A stretch of 64,000 bases of DNA from NCBI RefSeq assembly GCF_000023865.1, contig NC_013159.1:310001-374000 (forward strand). The letters are read 5' to 3'. Each line of letters starts with the position of its first letter. Positions within the stretch are counted from its first letter, which is position 1. The position numbers and the translations under genes were made by a program. A model generated the notes under the pieces. It had not been told where the DNA came from. It saw only the letters and a list, made by a program, of their open reading frames with translations, and ran no database searches. Shown here piece by piece: positions 42,674 to 51,655 of this stretch. Source of the stretch: Saccharomonospora viridis DSM 43017. Its GTDB lineage: Bacteria > Actinomycetota > Actinomycetes > Mycobacteriales > Pseudonocardiaceae.

Positions 42674-42752
42674 GATCGTTGCTACCGGTTTCGTACTGTT
42701 GCCCCCACTCTGACAGGGACCCATTTCCAACCCTGCGGAAGTGAGGGACGAC

Positions 42753-43853
42753 ATGAAGAAGTTGATGAAGTCGACGGTGGCGGCGGGGGCGTGTGCCCTC
42801 GTGTTCGGCGTGGTGGTGCCGTCGACGGCATCGGCGGTGACGGAGCCGAGGATTGAGGGCTACTCGGCGAACGTCCAGAACGAGGCGGTGTCCGCGCTCA
42901 TCGCGGAACGCGGAGTCACGCAGGCGGAGGCCGAAACGATCCTGCGGACGCAGCAGCACAGCGTACAGGCGTTGGACACCGTTTTGGCGCAACTCGGTGA
43001 GCGCGCAGTGGACGGCTACCTGGATGCCTCCGGGCAGCCGGTGGTCAACGTGGTGAGCGAGGCCGCGGCGGCCGTCGTCGAGCGGGCGGGTGTGACGGCG
43101 AAGGTCGTCGAGCACACGGCGGCGGAACTCGAGGCCGCACGTGCTGCGTTGGAGTCGCTGCCCTCGGTCGCCGACACCGCGATCGGTACCGATCCGACGA
43201 CCAACCAGGTCGTGCTGACCATCGGTGCGGAGGCCGACGACGCCGAGGTCGCCGAGTTGCTCGCCGAGGCGGAGCGGTTCGGCGACCGGGTGAGGGTGGA
43301 CCGTGTCGCGGGTGGTTTCGACGTGGCCATCTACGGCGGTGAGGCGATCACCGGTGGTGGTAGTCGTTGCTCGGCGGGCTTCAACGTGAACTCGGGCGGC
43401 CAGAACTACATCGTCGACGCCGGGCACTGCACCGGTGCGGTCTCGCAGTGGAATGTGGGTCCTTCCGTCGGGGCCAGCTTCCCGGGTGACGACTACGGTC
43501 TGATCCGCAACGACACGGGCAGCGCACCCGGCGCGGTGAGCCTCTACGACGGCACGGTGCAGCAGATCAACTCGGCTTCCAACGCCTACGTCGGCCAGTC
43601 GATCTGCAAGAGCGGGAGCACCACGGGCCTGACCTGTGGCACCGTCCAGGCCATCAACGTGACCGTGAACTACCCCCAGGGTGCGGTGCACGAGTTGGTG
43701 CAGACCTCCGCATCGGTGAACTCGGGTGACTCCGGTGGTGCGTTGTTCGCCGGAAGCGTCGGTCTCGGCATCACGTCCGGCATGGGTGGCGGCAGCTCGT
43801 ACTTCCAGCCGCTGACCGAGGCGCTGAGCGCCTACGGCGTGTCGCTGAACTGA
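42753..43853 (+). CDS. Secreted S1 family serine protease (alpha-lytic/streptogrisin type)
   Basis: A 366-residue preproprotease. Signal peptide residues 1-28 (ending in TASA), a prodomain to about residue 190 resembling the alpha-lytic-protease pro region that assists folding, then the chymotrypsin-like mature domain starting near AIYGGEAITGGG. The catalytic triad is visible: His225 in DAGHC, Asp247 in GDDYG, Ser327 in SGDSGGAL. Paired cysteines flank His225 and occur in ICKSG/LTCG. The ATG at 42753 follows GAGGG; a GTG 12 bases earlier is less likely. It interrupts the rpmG-hadA order seen in mycobacteria. Confidence 0.93.
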   Translation: MKKLMKSTVAAGACALVFGVVVPSTASAVTEPRIEGYSANVQNEAVSALIAERGVTQAEAETILRTQQHSVQALDTVLAQLGERAVDGYLDASGQPVVNVVSEAAAAVVERAGVTAKVVEHTAAELEAARAALESLPSVADTAIGTDPTTNQVVLTIGAEADDAEVAELLAEAERFGDRVRVDRVAGGFDVAIYGGEAITGGGSRCSAGFNVNSGGQNYIVDAGHCTGAVSQWNVGPSVGASFPGDDYGLIRNDTGSAPGAVSLYDGTVQQINSASNAYVGQSICKSGSTTGLTCGTVQAINVTVNYPQGAVHELVQTSASVNSGDSGGALFAGSVGLGITSGMGGGSSYFQPLTEALSAYGVSLN

Positions 43854-43869
43854 TCCCCTCGTCCCGTTC

Positions 43870-43921
43870 CGGCGGCAGGCCGTGGGCTCGCGCACGACAG
43901 CCCGCCCACGGCCTGCCGCCG
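43870..43921 (+). terminator. Long hairpin after the protease gene
   Basis: An 18-bp perfect stem (43870-43887 with 43904-43921, starting CGGCGGCAGG) with a 16-base loop. No T-run follows. It lies between the protease stop and hadA. Confidence 0.8.
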
Positions 43922-43950
43922 CGTGTGGGCGTGCCGGTAATCTGCCGGTC

Positions 43951-44394
43951 GTGCCACTGGATGCGAGTTTCGTCGGGCGCACCTATCCGCCCACCACTAC
44001 GTACGAGGTCAGCCGCGCCAAGATCGCGGAGTTCGCGGACGCCATCGGCGATGACAACCCGCTCTACCGCGACCCGGAGGCAGCCAGGGCCGCGGGGTAT
44101 CCGGACGTCATCGCGCCGCCCACGTTCCTCACGATCGTCAACTTGACCACGATCAACGCGATCGTCGCCGACCCGGAACTCGGACTCGACTACTCGCGCA
44201 TGGTCCACGGCGACCAGCGATTCACCCACCATCGTCCGGTCCACGCCGGTGACGAGCTGCGACTCACCACGCGGATCGTCGACATCTTCGCCCGTGCCGG
44301 CAACGACTTCCTCACCGTGGAAGCCCACATCGAGACGACGGCGGGCGAACCGGTGTGCACCACGCGGGCGCAACTCGTCGTGAGGGGGGAGTAG
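43951..44394 (+). CDS. hadA: HadA-like MaoC-type dehydratase subunit
   Basis: A 147-residue hotdog-fold protein. In mycobacteria HadA pairs with HadB to dehydrate 3-hydroxyacyl-ACP in FAS-II elongation; HadA is the non-catalytic, substrate-tunnel subunit. Visible motifs are FADAIGDDNPLYRDPEAARA and YPDVIAPPTFL; the Asp/His dyad of catalytic R-hydratases is absent, as expected. The GTG start has TAATCT (43938-43943) seven bases upstream and no ribosome-binding site, so a leaderless message is likely. hadB follows after two bases. Confidence 0.87.
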   Translation: MPLDASFVGRTYPPTTTYEVSRAKIAEFADAIGDDNPLYRDPEAARAAGYPDVIAPPTFLTIVNLTTINAIVADPELGLDYSRMVHGDQRFTHHRPVHAGDELRLTTRIVDIFARAGNDFLTVEAHIETTAGEPVCTTRAQLVVRGE

Positions 44395-44396
44395 GC

Positions 44397-44798
44397 GTGA
44401 ACGTCGGAGACCAGTTGCCACCGTTGTCCGTGCGCATCACCCGGGCTCAGCTGGTGCGCTACGCGGGTGCCTCACTCGACTTCAATCCCATTCACTGGAA
44501 TGAACGCTTCGCCACCGAGGTGGGGCTGCCCGGGGTGATCGCCCACGGCATGTTGACCATGGCCCTGGGCGGACGTCTGGTGACGGACTGGTTGGGTGAT
44601 CCCGGTCGGCTGATCGACTACAGCGCCCGGTTCACCCGGCCCGTGGTCGTGCCTGACGACGACACCGGTGCGCTCGTGGAGTTCACCGGCAAAGTGGGTG
44701 AGTTGCGAGACGACGGTACGGCGCGTATCGACATCACGGCCAAGTTCGAGGGCAAGTCGGTTCTGGGCAAGGCCCAGGCCGTGGTGCGTCTGCCCTGA
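44397..44798 (+). CDS. hadB: HadB-like MaoC-type 3-hydroxyacyl dehydratase, catalytic subunit
   Basis: A 133-residue hotdog-fold enzyme with the R-hydratase motif: Asp and His in LDFNPIHWNE, then GLPGVIAHGMLTMALGG. It would act as a heterodimer with HadA on 3-hydroxyacyl thioesters. The GTG start follows GAGGGGGGAG, overlapping the end of hadA. No hadC follows: the next gene is on the opposite strand. In mycobacteria HadBC serves the later, longer-chain mycolate steps, so its absence suits an organism without full mycolates. Confidence 0.88.
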   Translation: MNVGDQLPPLSVRITRAQLVRYAGASLDFNPIHWNERFATEVGLPGVIAHGMLTMALGGRLVTDWLGDPGRLIDYSARFTRPVVVPDDDTGALVEFTGKVGELRDDGTARIDITAKFEGKSVLGKAQAVVRLP

Positions 44799-44813
44799 GC
44801 GTCGGTCCGACGC
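44799..44813. terminator. Palindrome between convergent hadB and SGNH gene
   Basis: GCGTCGG-T-CCGACGC is a perfect 7+1+7 palindrome directly after the hadB stop. Short and without T-run; a weak terminator at best. Confidence 0.35.
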
Positions 44814-44838
44814 CGTCGGTGTCCGTGTCGGTCCCGGG

Positions 44839-45714
44839 TCAGCGACCGCGCAGTACGGCCAGTACGGCGTCGGCCATCGCCTGTTCACCCCGTGCCGTGG
44901 GATGCAGTGGCGCGGCTCCCGTGGTGGACTCCAAGGCCTCGATCCACCGGGAGTCCTCCGCCGCGCACACGTGGTGCTCCTCGGTGCCGGTGGCCGTGTC
45001 GGCGAACTCGGCTCCGTGGGCGCTCGCCTGCTGTTGTAGGACGTGGTTGAGCAATTCGAGGCCCTCACGCAGGGACGACAGGTCGGCGGGGTCGATCAGG
45101 AGCTCATCGCAGACGGTGGGGTCCTCCGGCAGGATCGTCGGGTAGCCGACCACCACGACACGCGCGTCGGGCGCTTTGGCCTCGATCGCGTCGAGCACGC
45201 CGGAGACCTTCGTGGCCACCGCCTCGACCTTGGCGTTCAGTGTCCCGTCGCCTCCGGCCACGGCGTCGCTGCAGCGCAGGCTTTCCTCGGCGGCGGAGGC
45301 ACACCGATTCGCGAGTTCGACGAACCCCACGTCATTGCCGCCGATGCCCACGGTCACCAGCGTGGTCTTCGGGGTCACGGCGTCGAGTTGCGGGGGATTG
45401 GTTCCGTCCGGGGTCCGTTGAGGCGCGGTGAGGTGTTCGGTCGTCGCCCCGCCGCAGGAGACGTCGGTGAAGCTTTCGGGGGCGAGCCGATCGGCGAGTA
45501 GCCGTGGATAGTTGTTGTCCGATCGGCCGCAGCCCCGCGGCGTCCCCACCGGCTCGCCGGTGCCGGGCGCGGCGGTGTAGGAGTCACCGAGGGCCACGTA
45601 GTGGACGGCGTCGTCGCCCGGGACGGTGTCGTCGACCCCGGGTCCCTCGGCGGGACCGCATGCGGCCGTCAGCGCCAGCAAGGCCGTGACGGCGAGCCAT
45701 GCTCGTCTGTTCAC
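44839..45714 (-). CDS. SGNH/GDSL-type hydrolase lipoprotein
   Basis: A 291-residue secreted esterase or lipase of the SGNH fold. The lipobox LTAAC follows a short hydrophobic signal. The nucleophile block is ALGDSYTAAPG, the oxyanion residues lie in VSCGGATT and VGIGGNDVGF, and the Asp/His pair in LHPTARGEQAMADA. Six cysteines after the lipobox suggest three disulfides, as in streptomycete lipase A. Substrate unknown. It is convergent with hadB and lies downstream of the DUF1648 gene on the same strand with a 25-base gap. Confidence 0.9.
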   Translation of the reverse strand: MNRRAWLAVTALLALTAACGPAEGPGVDDTVPGDDAVHYVALGDSYTAAPGTGEPVGTPRGCGRSDNNYPRLLADRLAPESFTDVSCGGATTEHLTAPQRTPDGTNPPQLDAVTPKTTLVTVGIGGNDVGFVELANRCASAAEESLRCSDAVAGGDGTLNAKVEAVATKVSGVLDAIEAKAPDARVVVVGYPTILPEDPTVCDELLIDPADLSSLREGLELLNHVLQQQASAHGAEFADTATGTEEHHVCAAEDSRWIEALESTTGAAPLHPTARGEQAMADAVLAVLRGR

Positions 45715-45739
45715 CCGTTGAGTTCTATCAGTCGTCCCC

Positions 45740-46723
45740 TCAGTCGTGCTGCCGCAGGGCTTCTCGGAGGAGGTCGTTCACCAGTCCCGCCGCCTGGTCG
45801 GGATGGTCGACGTTGGCGAGGACCCGACGACCGGACGTGAGCACGAGTTCCAACGTCGGGCCGCCGCGGACCTTGAAGAGGGTGTCGCCGGTGGGGGTGG
45901 TGCGGATGCCGAGCCCGCCGCCCCTGAACAGGGTGGTCGTCGTCGCGGCGGCCGAGGCGATGTCGGACAGGGGGATGTGCTTGGTCGGGAACCCCAGCAC
46001 GCCCATCCGGATCGTGACGCCGGTGGAGTCCACGATCACCCGCACACGGGACACTCCGAGCATGGCGAGTACGCCGACCGCGATGGGAACGGCGTATCCG
46101 CTCCACGACAGCGAGTTCTCCGTCAGCAGGTCGACGAGGAACAAGGCGAGAAGTGGCGCGAGCACGCAGCCGGAGGCCAGAGCGACGTTGGTGGCCGCAC
46201 CGTTCCACGTCGCGCGTTGACCGGCTGCCAATCCCACGGTGGCATCGCCAGGGGTGTCCGGTACCCCGGTCGTGGGCGGTACGGACGGTGCGATGAGCAC
46301 TGCCACGGTCGTCGCCGGTACGAGCACCGCCGCGAGCACCGCGAGCGCGGCACCCGCGCCACCGGCCTCCCGCCAGGAGGCGGCGTCGAGCGTCACCGCC
46401 ATGGACGAGATCAGCGCGGCCATCGGCAGCATCGTCAAAAGCGTGCTGACCAGGACGTACGGGCGGTGTGTGCCGTATCCACGACGCAGTAGCATCAGCA
46501 AGAGCACGGTGCTGGCCACGGCGAGGACCGCGCCGGCGCTCAGTGTCCACGTCGCCAAGGTGTCGAGAGCGATGCCGTCGTCGACCCCGCCTGTTCCCCA
46601 GTGGCTGGCCACTTCCGTCGGTAGACGCGCCGCCCAGGCGTCACGGAGCAGGAGGGCCACGGTGAAGACCACGGCCGGAACGCCCAGTGTGGCCAGCAGT
46701 ATGCGCAGCTTGTTCTTCCTCAC
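45740..46723 (-). CDS. DUF1648 membrane protein
   Basis: A 327-residue membrane protein. The N-terminal PTEVASHWGTGGVDD block matches DUF1648, typical of SdpI-like and YtrA-linked membrane proteins, and about six helices follow. The C-terminal 90 residues (from VRVIVDSTGVTIRMG) look like a small beta-rich PH-type domain. It overlaps the GntR gene by four bases, so regulator and membrane protein are coupled. Function unknown; a response to cell-envelope stress is suggested by family context. Confidence 0.8.
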   Translation of the reverse strand: MRKNKLRILLATLGVPAVVFTVALLLRDAWAARLPTEVASHWGTGGVDDGIALDTLATWTLSAGAVLAVASTVLLLMLLRRGYGTHRPYVLVSTLLTMLPMAALISSMAVTLDAASWREAGGAGAALAVLAAVLVPATTVAVLIAPSVPPTTGVPDTPGDATVGLAAGQRATWNGAATNVALASGCVLAPLLALFLVDLLTENSLSWSGYAVPIAVGVLAMLGVSRVRVIVDSTGVTIRMGVLGFPTKHIPLSDIASAAATTTTLFRGGGLGIRTTPTGDTLFKVRGGPTLELVLTSGRRVLANVDHPDQAAGLVNDLLREALRQHD

Positions 46724-47070
46724 TGGTACTTCCCTCTCACGATCGTGACCAGTTCGTCGGGGCCGACACCCACCCGGCGTGCCTCGGCGATCAGGTCGTC
46801 CACCAGCGCGGCCAGTCGTGCGTGGTCGCTGGCATGCCCGGTGACCACGGCACCTCGCCTACGACGAAGTTCGATGAGCCCTTCGTCGCGGAGCTTGGCG
46901 TAGGCCCGCAGGACGGTATGCACGTTGATCCGCAGGCTCTCCGCCAGTTCACGTGCGGCCGGAAGGTGGTCGCCCGGGCCCAACCGCTGGTGTGCGAGTT
47001 CACCGCGGATCGAAGCGGCGACCTGTTCGTACAGGGGCACCGTGGACGACGGGTCGATGCGAACCAACAT
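46720..47070 (-). CDS. GntR family regulator, YtrA subfamily
   Basis: A 116-residue regulator: winged helix at residues 10-75 with VPLYEQVAASIRGELAHQRL and LRINVHTVLRAYAKLRDEGL, then a short two-helix dimerisation tail, as in the YtrA group. A -10 TAGAAT ends eight bases before the ATG at 47070, and no ribosome-binding site is seen, so the mRNA is probably leaderless. A perfect inverted repeat covers the start and the -10, pointing to autorepression. Confidence 0.9.
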   Translation of the reverse strand: MLVRIDPSSTVPLYEQVAASIRGELAHQRLGPGDHLPAARELAESLRINVHTVLRAYAKLRDEGLIELRRRRGAVVTGHASDHARLAALVDDLIAEARRVGVGPDELVTIVRGKYQ

Positions 47071-47093
47071 TGTTCTAATTCTACTAGAACAAT
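47069..47093. promoter_or_regulatory. Operator and promoter of the GntR/DUF1648 pair
   Basis: ATTGTTCTA and TAGAACAAT form a perfect 9-bp inverted repeat separated by 7 bases. It overlaps the -10 (TAGAAT on the minus strand, 47078-47083) and the start codon of the GntR gene, so binding would block transcription initiation. Confidence 0.75.
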
Positions 47094-47115
47094 TGGTAGA
47101 GGTGGGTGGGGAATG

Positions 47116-47153
47116 AAAAAGCCCCCGGCGGCCGATCACGCCACCGGGGGCTT
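47116..47153 (-). terminator. Terminator after aspC
   Basis: A 14-bp stem with one G-U pair (AAGCCCCCGG/CCGGGGGCTT core) with an 8-base loop. On the minus strand it ends in a run of five T, a classical intrinsic terminator 18 bases after the aspC stop. Confidence 0.92.
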
Positions 47154-47170
47154 CGTGGTCTCTCGCGTGC

Positions 47171-48406
47171 TCAGTCCTTGGCCTCGGACAACAGGTTCGC
47201 CACGCGGGTGACGCCCTCCACCAGGTCTTCCTCGGCCAACGCGTAGGAGAACCGGAAGTACCCGGGGGTGCCGAACGCCTCACCCGGCACCACGGCGACC
47301 TCCGCCTCACGCAGGATCAGATCGGCCAGTTCCAGCGTGTCGGTCGGCCGCTGGCCCCGGATCTTTTTGCCCAACACCGCCTTCACCGAGGGGTAGGCGT
47401 AGAACGCCCCCTCGGGGGTGGGGCACTCGACGTTCGGGATCTCCGACAGCATCGACACGATCTTCTTGCGGCGGACGTCGAACGCCGCGCGCATCTCCTC
47501 CACCACGTCCATCGGGCCGGAGACGGCGGCGAGTGCCGCTCGCTGCGAGACGTTGGCGACGTTGCCGCACAGGTGCGACTGGTAGCTCGCGGCGGCCTTG
47601 ATGACGTCCCGAGGGCCGATCATCCAGCCGACCCGCCAGCCCGTCATGGAGTACGTCTTGGCGACGCCGTTGAGGATGAGCGTGCGGTCGGCGATCTCCG
47701 GCACCACCACGGGCAGGGACTCGGCCTTGACGCCGTCGTAGACCAGGTGCTCGTAGATCTCGTCGGTGACGACCCAGATGCCGTGCTCGGCGGCCCACTT
47801 GCCGATGGCCTCCACCTGGTCCCGGGAGTAGACGGCGCCGGTGGGGTTGGACGGCGAGTTGAACAACAGCACCTTCGTGCGGTCGGTGCGCGCCGCCTCC
47901 AGCTGCTCGACGGTCACCCGGTAGCCTGTGGACTCGTCGGCCGTGACCTGCACGGGAACCCCGCCCGCGAGGGTGATCGACTCGGGGTAGGTCGTCCAGT
48001 ACGGCGCAAGTAGCAGCACCTCGTCACCCGGGTCCAGCAGTGTGGCGAAGGCGGAGTAGACGGCCTGCTTGCCCCCGTTGGTGACCAGGACCTGCGAGGC
48101 GTCGCACGAGAACCCGGAGTCCCGCAGGGTCTTGGCCGCGATGGCCTCACGCAGCTCCGGAAGCCCTGCCGCTGCCGTGTAGCCGTGATTGCTTCGGTCG
48201 CGTACCGCCGCGGCGGCGGCTTCGACGACGTGCTCCGGGGTCGGGAAGTCGGGCTGCCCCGCACCGAAGCCGATCACCGGTCGCCCCTCGGCCTTGAGTG
48301 CCCTCGCTTTCGCGTCGACGGCGAGCGTCGCGGATGGGGTGATGCCTGCGATGCGGGCGGACACTCGGCGGCGAGGGCCGGTGGCGGTGCTGTCGGATGT
48401 GGCCAT
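47171..48406 (-). CDS. aspC: Aspartate aminotransferase (class I)
   Basis: A 411-residue PLP enzyme exchanging amino groups between aspartate and 2-oxoglutarate. The PLP lysine is in [16 protein letters not shown]; other fold-type I motifs are [33 protein letters not shown] and the C-terminal arginine in GYFRFSYA. The ATG at 48406 has no good ribosome-binding site. The aspC, tRNA-Trp, secE, nusG neighbourhood, with aspC divergent, is also seen in streptomycetes. Confidence 0.92.
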   Translation of the reverse strand: MATSDSTATGPRRRVSARIAGITPSATLAVDAKARALKAEGRPVIGFGAGQPDFPTPEHVVEAAAAAVRDRSNHGYTAAAGLPELREAIAAKTLRDSGFSCDASQVLVTNGGKQAVYSAFATLLDPGDEVLLLAPYWTTYPESITLAGGVPVQVTADESTGYRVTVEQLEAARTDRTKVLLFNSPSNPTGAVYSRDQVEAIGKWAAEHGIWVVTDEIYEHLVYDGVKAESLPVVVPEIADRTLILNGVAKTYSMTGWRVGWMIGPRDVIKAAASYQSHLCGNVANVSQRAALAAVSGPMDVVEEMRAAFDVRRKKIVSMLSEIPNVECPTPEGAFYAYPSVKAVLGKKIRGQRPTDTLELADLILREAEVAVVPGEAFGTPGYFRFSYALAEEDLVEGVTRVANLLSEAKD

Positions 48407-48765
48407 GACGATATTTTTTCACGCGTCGCGTTGTCTCAGGCAGTGCCCCTTGCGGGTCCTGTCGGGTTCCTCCGAGACTCCCCGGATCCCGGTCCTTCCG
48501 ACCTCGCGGCCGTCCGAGAGCTCGTCGACGCGTAGGATCCTCTACGTAAGTCCCCGTCGCAACTCCTGATCAGGCCCACGGACGAGCCCCTGTCCGGTGC
48601 TGCCGGACCCCTCCGCGAGGACGCGCGGAATCTTGAAATGAGGGCGTGGTTGCGAGCTGCTACCGGGCTTGCCGTAGACTGCTGAACTTGGAACGTACGG
48701 AACGGGCCCCACAGTCTCTGCGGGGTTGGTGAAGAACGTCCACAAACGGGCGGGTCACTGCTCGA
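48407..48765. promoter_or_regulatory. Divergent region between aspC and tRNA-Trp/secE
   Basis: No gene in 359 bases. On the plus strand TTGCGA (48650-48655) and TAGACT (48675-48680), 19 bases apart, form a plausible promoter for tRNA-Trp, secE and nusG. An inverted repeat CGTAG-N6-CTACG lies at 48531-48546. No aspC promoter is clear. Confidence 0.5.
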
Positions 48766-48838
48766 AGGGGTGTAGCTCAAATGGCAGAGCAGCGGCCTCC
48801 AAAGCCGCAGGTTGCAGGTTCGAGTCCTGTCACCCCTG
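48766..48838 (+). tRNA. tRNA-Trp (CCA)
   Basis: A 73-base cloverleaf with acceptor stem AGGGGTG/CACCCCT, D arm AGCTCAAATGGCAGAGC, anticodon loop CTCCAAA, T arm GCAGGTTCGAGTCCTGT. Its place just before secE is conserved in actinobacteria. Confidence 0.97.
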
Positions 48839-48873
48839 CGTTGACGTGTCAGGTGGAGCGGAGGTAGTAGCTC

Positions 48874-49329
48874 GTGAGCGAGGACGGGGAGAAGGACAAG
48901 GAGGGTGTGGCGAAGCGCCCCTCCCGTCCGGATACCGCCGCGGCTCGGCGCGCGCGTCGTGCCTCCGCTGACCGAGCGGGCACACCAGCCAAGGCCGACT
49001 CCGGGGCGAGGACCAGGAAGGGCGGCGAGTCCGCCAAGCGGCCCGCGCCCAAGGGGAAGGCTTCGGAAAAGACAGCCAAGCCGGAAGGTAAGGGCGGTCC
49101 GACGCCGAAGCGGAATCGCAAGGACGCGAAGAAGGGTTCCCTGTTCTCGCGTATCGGGCGGTTCATTCGCGAGGTATGGGGCGAGCTGCGTAAGGTCATT
49201 TGGCCTACTCGCAAGCAGATGGTTACCTACACCACCGTGGTGCTGTTGTTCCTGGTGTTCATGGTGGCGTTGGTCGCTGGACTCGACTTCGTGTTCCTTG
49301 AGGGCGTCGACGTCGTATTCGGCGAGTAG
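48874..49329 (+). CDS. secE: Preprotein translocase subunit SecE
   Basis: A 151-residue SecYEG component. Only the last 65 residues are the SecE domain: amphipathic helix [20 protein letters not shown] and the single membrane helix [20 protein letters not shown]. The preceding 85 residues are a Lys/Ala/Pro/Arg-rich extension, longer than in most bacteria but usual in this group. The GTG start has a modest GGAGG-like site upstream. nusG follows after 81 bases. Confidence 0.94.
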   Translation: MSEDGEKDKEGVAKRPSRPDTAAARRARRASADRAGTPAKADSGARTRKGGESAKRPAPKGKASEKTAKPEGKGGPTPKRNRKDAKKGSLFSRIGRFIREVWGELRKVIWPTRKQMVTYTTVVLLFLVFMVALVAGLDFVFLEGVDVVFGE

Positions 49330-49410
49330 GTAGCCCGCGCTGCCTCGCGGGTGGCGGTTGTCCACGCGGCGCCCGCGACCACCACACGCGATCAACTGAG
49401 AGGACGGAAA

Positions 49411-50214
49411 GTGACCTCCGAGAACGGCTCAGGAGCCGGTCAGGACATGACTGGCCTCTCCGAAGAGCAGGCGCTCGCGGCCACTGGTGACGCGGACTCG
49501 GACGTCGCCGAGGCCGCTGCCGCGCCGGAACAGGCCGCCGAGGCTGCGGAGTCTCCGGAGGCCGACAGCGCTGCTGCTGACGAGCAGGCGGACGAAGACG
49601 AGGACCCGGTCGCCAAGCTTCGTGCGGAGCTGGAATCACTGCCTGGCGACTGGTACGTCGTGCACTCCTACGCCGGTTACGAGAACAGGGTCAAAAGCAA
49701 CATCGAGACCCGCCGGCAGACGCTCGACGTCGAGGACTACATCTTCCAGGTCGAGGTGCCCACCGAAGAGGTCACCGAGATCAAGAACGGTCAGCGTAAG
49801 ATCGTGCAACGGAAGGTGTTGCCCGGCTACATCCTTGTCCGGATGGAGATGAACGACGCGTCGTGGAGCGCGGTTCGGAACACGCCGGGCGTGACCGGAT
49901 TCGTCGGCGCTACCTCGCGTCCTTCGCCCTTGAGCCTCGATGAGGTCGTGAAGTTCCTCGCGCCCAAGGTCGAGAAGGCCGCCCCGGCCAAGGCCAAGGG
50001 CGAGCCCGCCGCCGAGGAGCAGGTGGCTGCGGGCCCGGTGGAAGTGGACTTCGAGGTCGGCGAGTCCGTCACGGTCATGGACGGCCCGTTCGCCACGCTG
50101 CCCGCCACGATCAGCGAGGTGAACGTGGACGCGCAGAAACTGAAGGTTCTGGTGTCGATCTTCGGCCGGGAGACTCCGGTCGAGTTGTCGTTCAACCAGG
50201 TCTCCAAGATCTGA
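49411..50214 (+). CDS. nusG: Transcription termination/antitermination factor NusG
   Basis: A 267-residue elongation factor. After an acidic Ala/Glu-rich extension of about 75 residues comes the NGN domain ([42 protein letters not shown]) and a C-terminal KOW domain ([19 protein letters not shown]). The GTG at 49411 follows GAGGACGG; frame upstream is rejected. Placement between secE and rplK is universal. Confidence 0.95.
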   Translation: MTSENGSGAGQDMTGLSEEQALAATGDADSDVAEAAAAPEQAAEAAESPEADSAAADEQADEDEDPVAKLRAELESLPGDWYVVHSYAGYENRVKSNIETRRQTLDVEDYIFQVEVPTEEVTEIKNGQRKIVQRKVLPGYILVRMEMNDASWSAVRNTPGVTGFVGATSRPSPLSLDEVVKFLAPKVEKAAPAKAKGEPAAEEQVAAGPVEVDFEVGESVTVMDGPFATLPATISEVNVDAQKLKVLVSIFGRETPVELSFNQVSKI

Positions 50215-50295
50215 CGACCGAGAACGCTCGGTCGCAGGCCAGGCCTCACACCATGGCAGGGGTGTGAGGACGAGCAACACTGAACAGGAACGAAA

Positions 50296-50727
50296 ATGCC
50301 ACCCAAGAAGAAGAAGCTTGCAGCGATCATCAAGCTGCAGATTCAGGCGGGTGCCGCGAACCCGGCGCCCCCGGTCGGCCCGGCGTTGGGTCAGCACGGC
50401 GTCAACATCATGGAGTTCTGCAAGGCCTACAACGCCGCGACCGAATCGCAGCGCGGCAACGTGGTGCCGGTCGAGATCTCCGTCTACGAGGACCGCTCGT
50501 TCGACTTCAAGCTCAAGACCCCGCCCGCCGCGAAACTGCTGCTGAAGGCCGCCGGTGTCGAGAAGGGCAGCGGTGAGCCGCACAAGAACAAGGTCGGCAA
50601 GGTCAGTTGGGACCAGATCCGCGAGATCGCCGAGACCAAGAAGGCCGATCTCAACGCGGTGGATCTGGACCAGGCAACCAAGATCATCGCTGGGACCGCT
50701 CGTTCGATGGGTATCACGATCGAGTGA
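50296..50727 (+). CDS. rplK: 50S ribosomal protein L11
   Basis: A 143-residue protein of the GTPase-associated centre. The N-terminal [20 protein letters not shown] is the thiostrepton-site proline helix region, and C-terminal [20 protein letters not shown] binds the 23S rRNA. The ATG follows GGAACG. Length 143 is standard. Confidence 0.97.
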   Translation: MPPKKKKLAAIIKLQIQAGAANPAPPVGPALGQHGVNIMEFCKAYNAATESQRGNVVPVEISVYEDRSFDFKLKTPPAAKLLLKAAGVEKGSGEPHKNKVGKVSWDQIREIAETKKADLNAVDLDQATKIIAGTARSMGITIE

Positions 50728-50827
50728 TCTCGCGACCGGGCCGTTCGGCCCGCCGTCGTACTCGTGGAAGGGCCACGCGCTGACCCGAACCACAACTGAT
50801 CCGCTACAGACTTCCTAAGGACAGCAC

Positions 50828-51547
50828 ATGGCTAAGCGCAGCAAGGCCTATCGTCAGGCCGCCGAGCTGATCGACCGCGAGCGGCTGTACACGCCGCTGG
50901 AGGCGGCGAGGCTCGCCAAGGAAACTTCGAAGGTCAAGATGGATGCCACGGTCGAGGTCGCCATGCGGCTCGGCGTGGATCCCCGTAAGGCCGACCAGAT
51001 GGTCCGCGGCACCGTGAACCTGCCGCACGGAACGGGTAAGACCGTCCGCGTCATCGTCTTCGCGACCGGGGAGAAGGCCGCAGAGGCCGAGGCCGCCGGT
51101 GCTGACGCGGTCGGGTCCGACGAGCTGATCGAGCGCATCCAGGGTGGCTGGCTCGAGTTCGACGCCGCGATCGCGACCCCGGACCAGATGGCGAAGGTGG
51201 GCCGCGTGGCCCGCATCCTCGGCCCGCGTGGCCTGATGCCGAACCCGAAGTCGGGCACCGTGACCCAGGACATCGGCAAGGCCGTGTCCGACATCAAGGG
51301 CGGCAAGATCAGCTTCCGGATCGACAAGCAGGCCAACCTGCACCTGGTGATCGGCAAGGTGTCCTTCGACGCCGAGAAGCTGGTGGAGAACTACGCCGCG
51401 GCGCTGGACGAGGTGTTGCGTGCCAAGCCGGCCGCGTCGAAGGGCCGTTACCTGAAGAAGGTCACCTTCTCCACCACCATGGGTCCGGGTATCCCGGTCG
51501 ACCCGTCTCGCACCCGCGACCTGCTGGCGGAGGAGGTCAACGCCTGA
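50828..51547 (+). CDS. rplA: 50S ribosomal protein L1
   Basis: A 239-residue protein of the L1 stalk, which also represses its own operon in many bacteria. Family motifs: [36 protein letters not shown] and [20 protein letters not shown]. It is 100 bases after rplK. A terminator follows, so rplJL has a separate promoter. Confidence 0.97.
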   Translation: MAKRSKAYRQAAELIDRERLYTPLEAARLAKETSKVKMDATVEVAMRLGVDPRKADQMVRGTVNLPHGTGKTVRVIVFATGEKAAEAEAAGADAVGSDELIERIQGGWLEFDAAIATPDQMAKVGRVARILGPRGLMPNPKSGTVTQDIGKAVSDIKGGKISFRIDKQANLHLVIGKVSFDAEKLVENYAAALDEVLRAKPAASKGRYLKKVTFSTTMGPGIPVDPSRTRDLLAEEVNA

Positions 51548-51571
51548 CGGGCGGCTGACGCTACGACTGCA

Positions 51572-51604
51572 TGGGGCGGTCATCCGGTTCGGATGGCCGC
51601 CCCA
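51572..51604. terminator. Terminator between rplA and the Q/F-rich membrane protein gene
   Basis: TGGGGCGGTCATCC and GGATGGCCGCCCCA form a 14-bp stem with one G-U pair and a five-base loop. It lies between convergent genes and may serve both. Confidence 0.85.
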
Positions 51605-51655
51605 TTGTCGTTTCCGCGTCGTTTCCGGTCGTTTTCGAGGTGTGGCGGAACCCGG

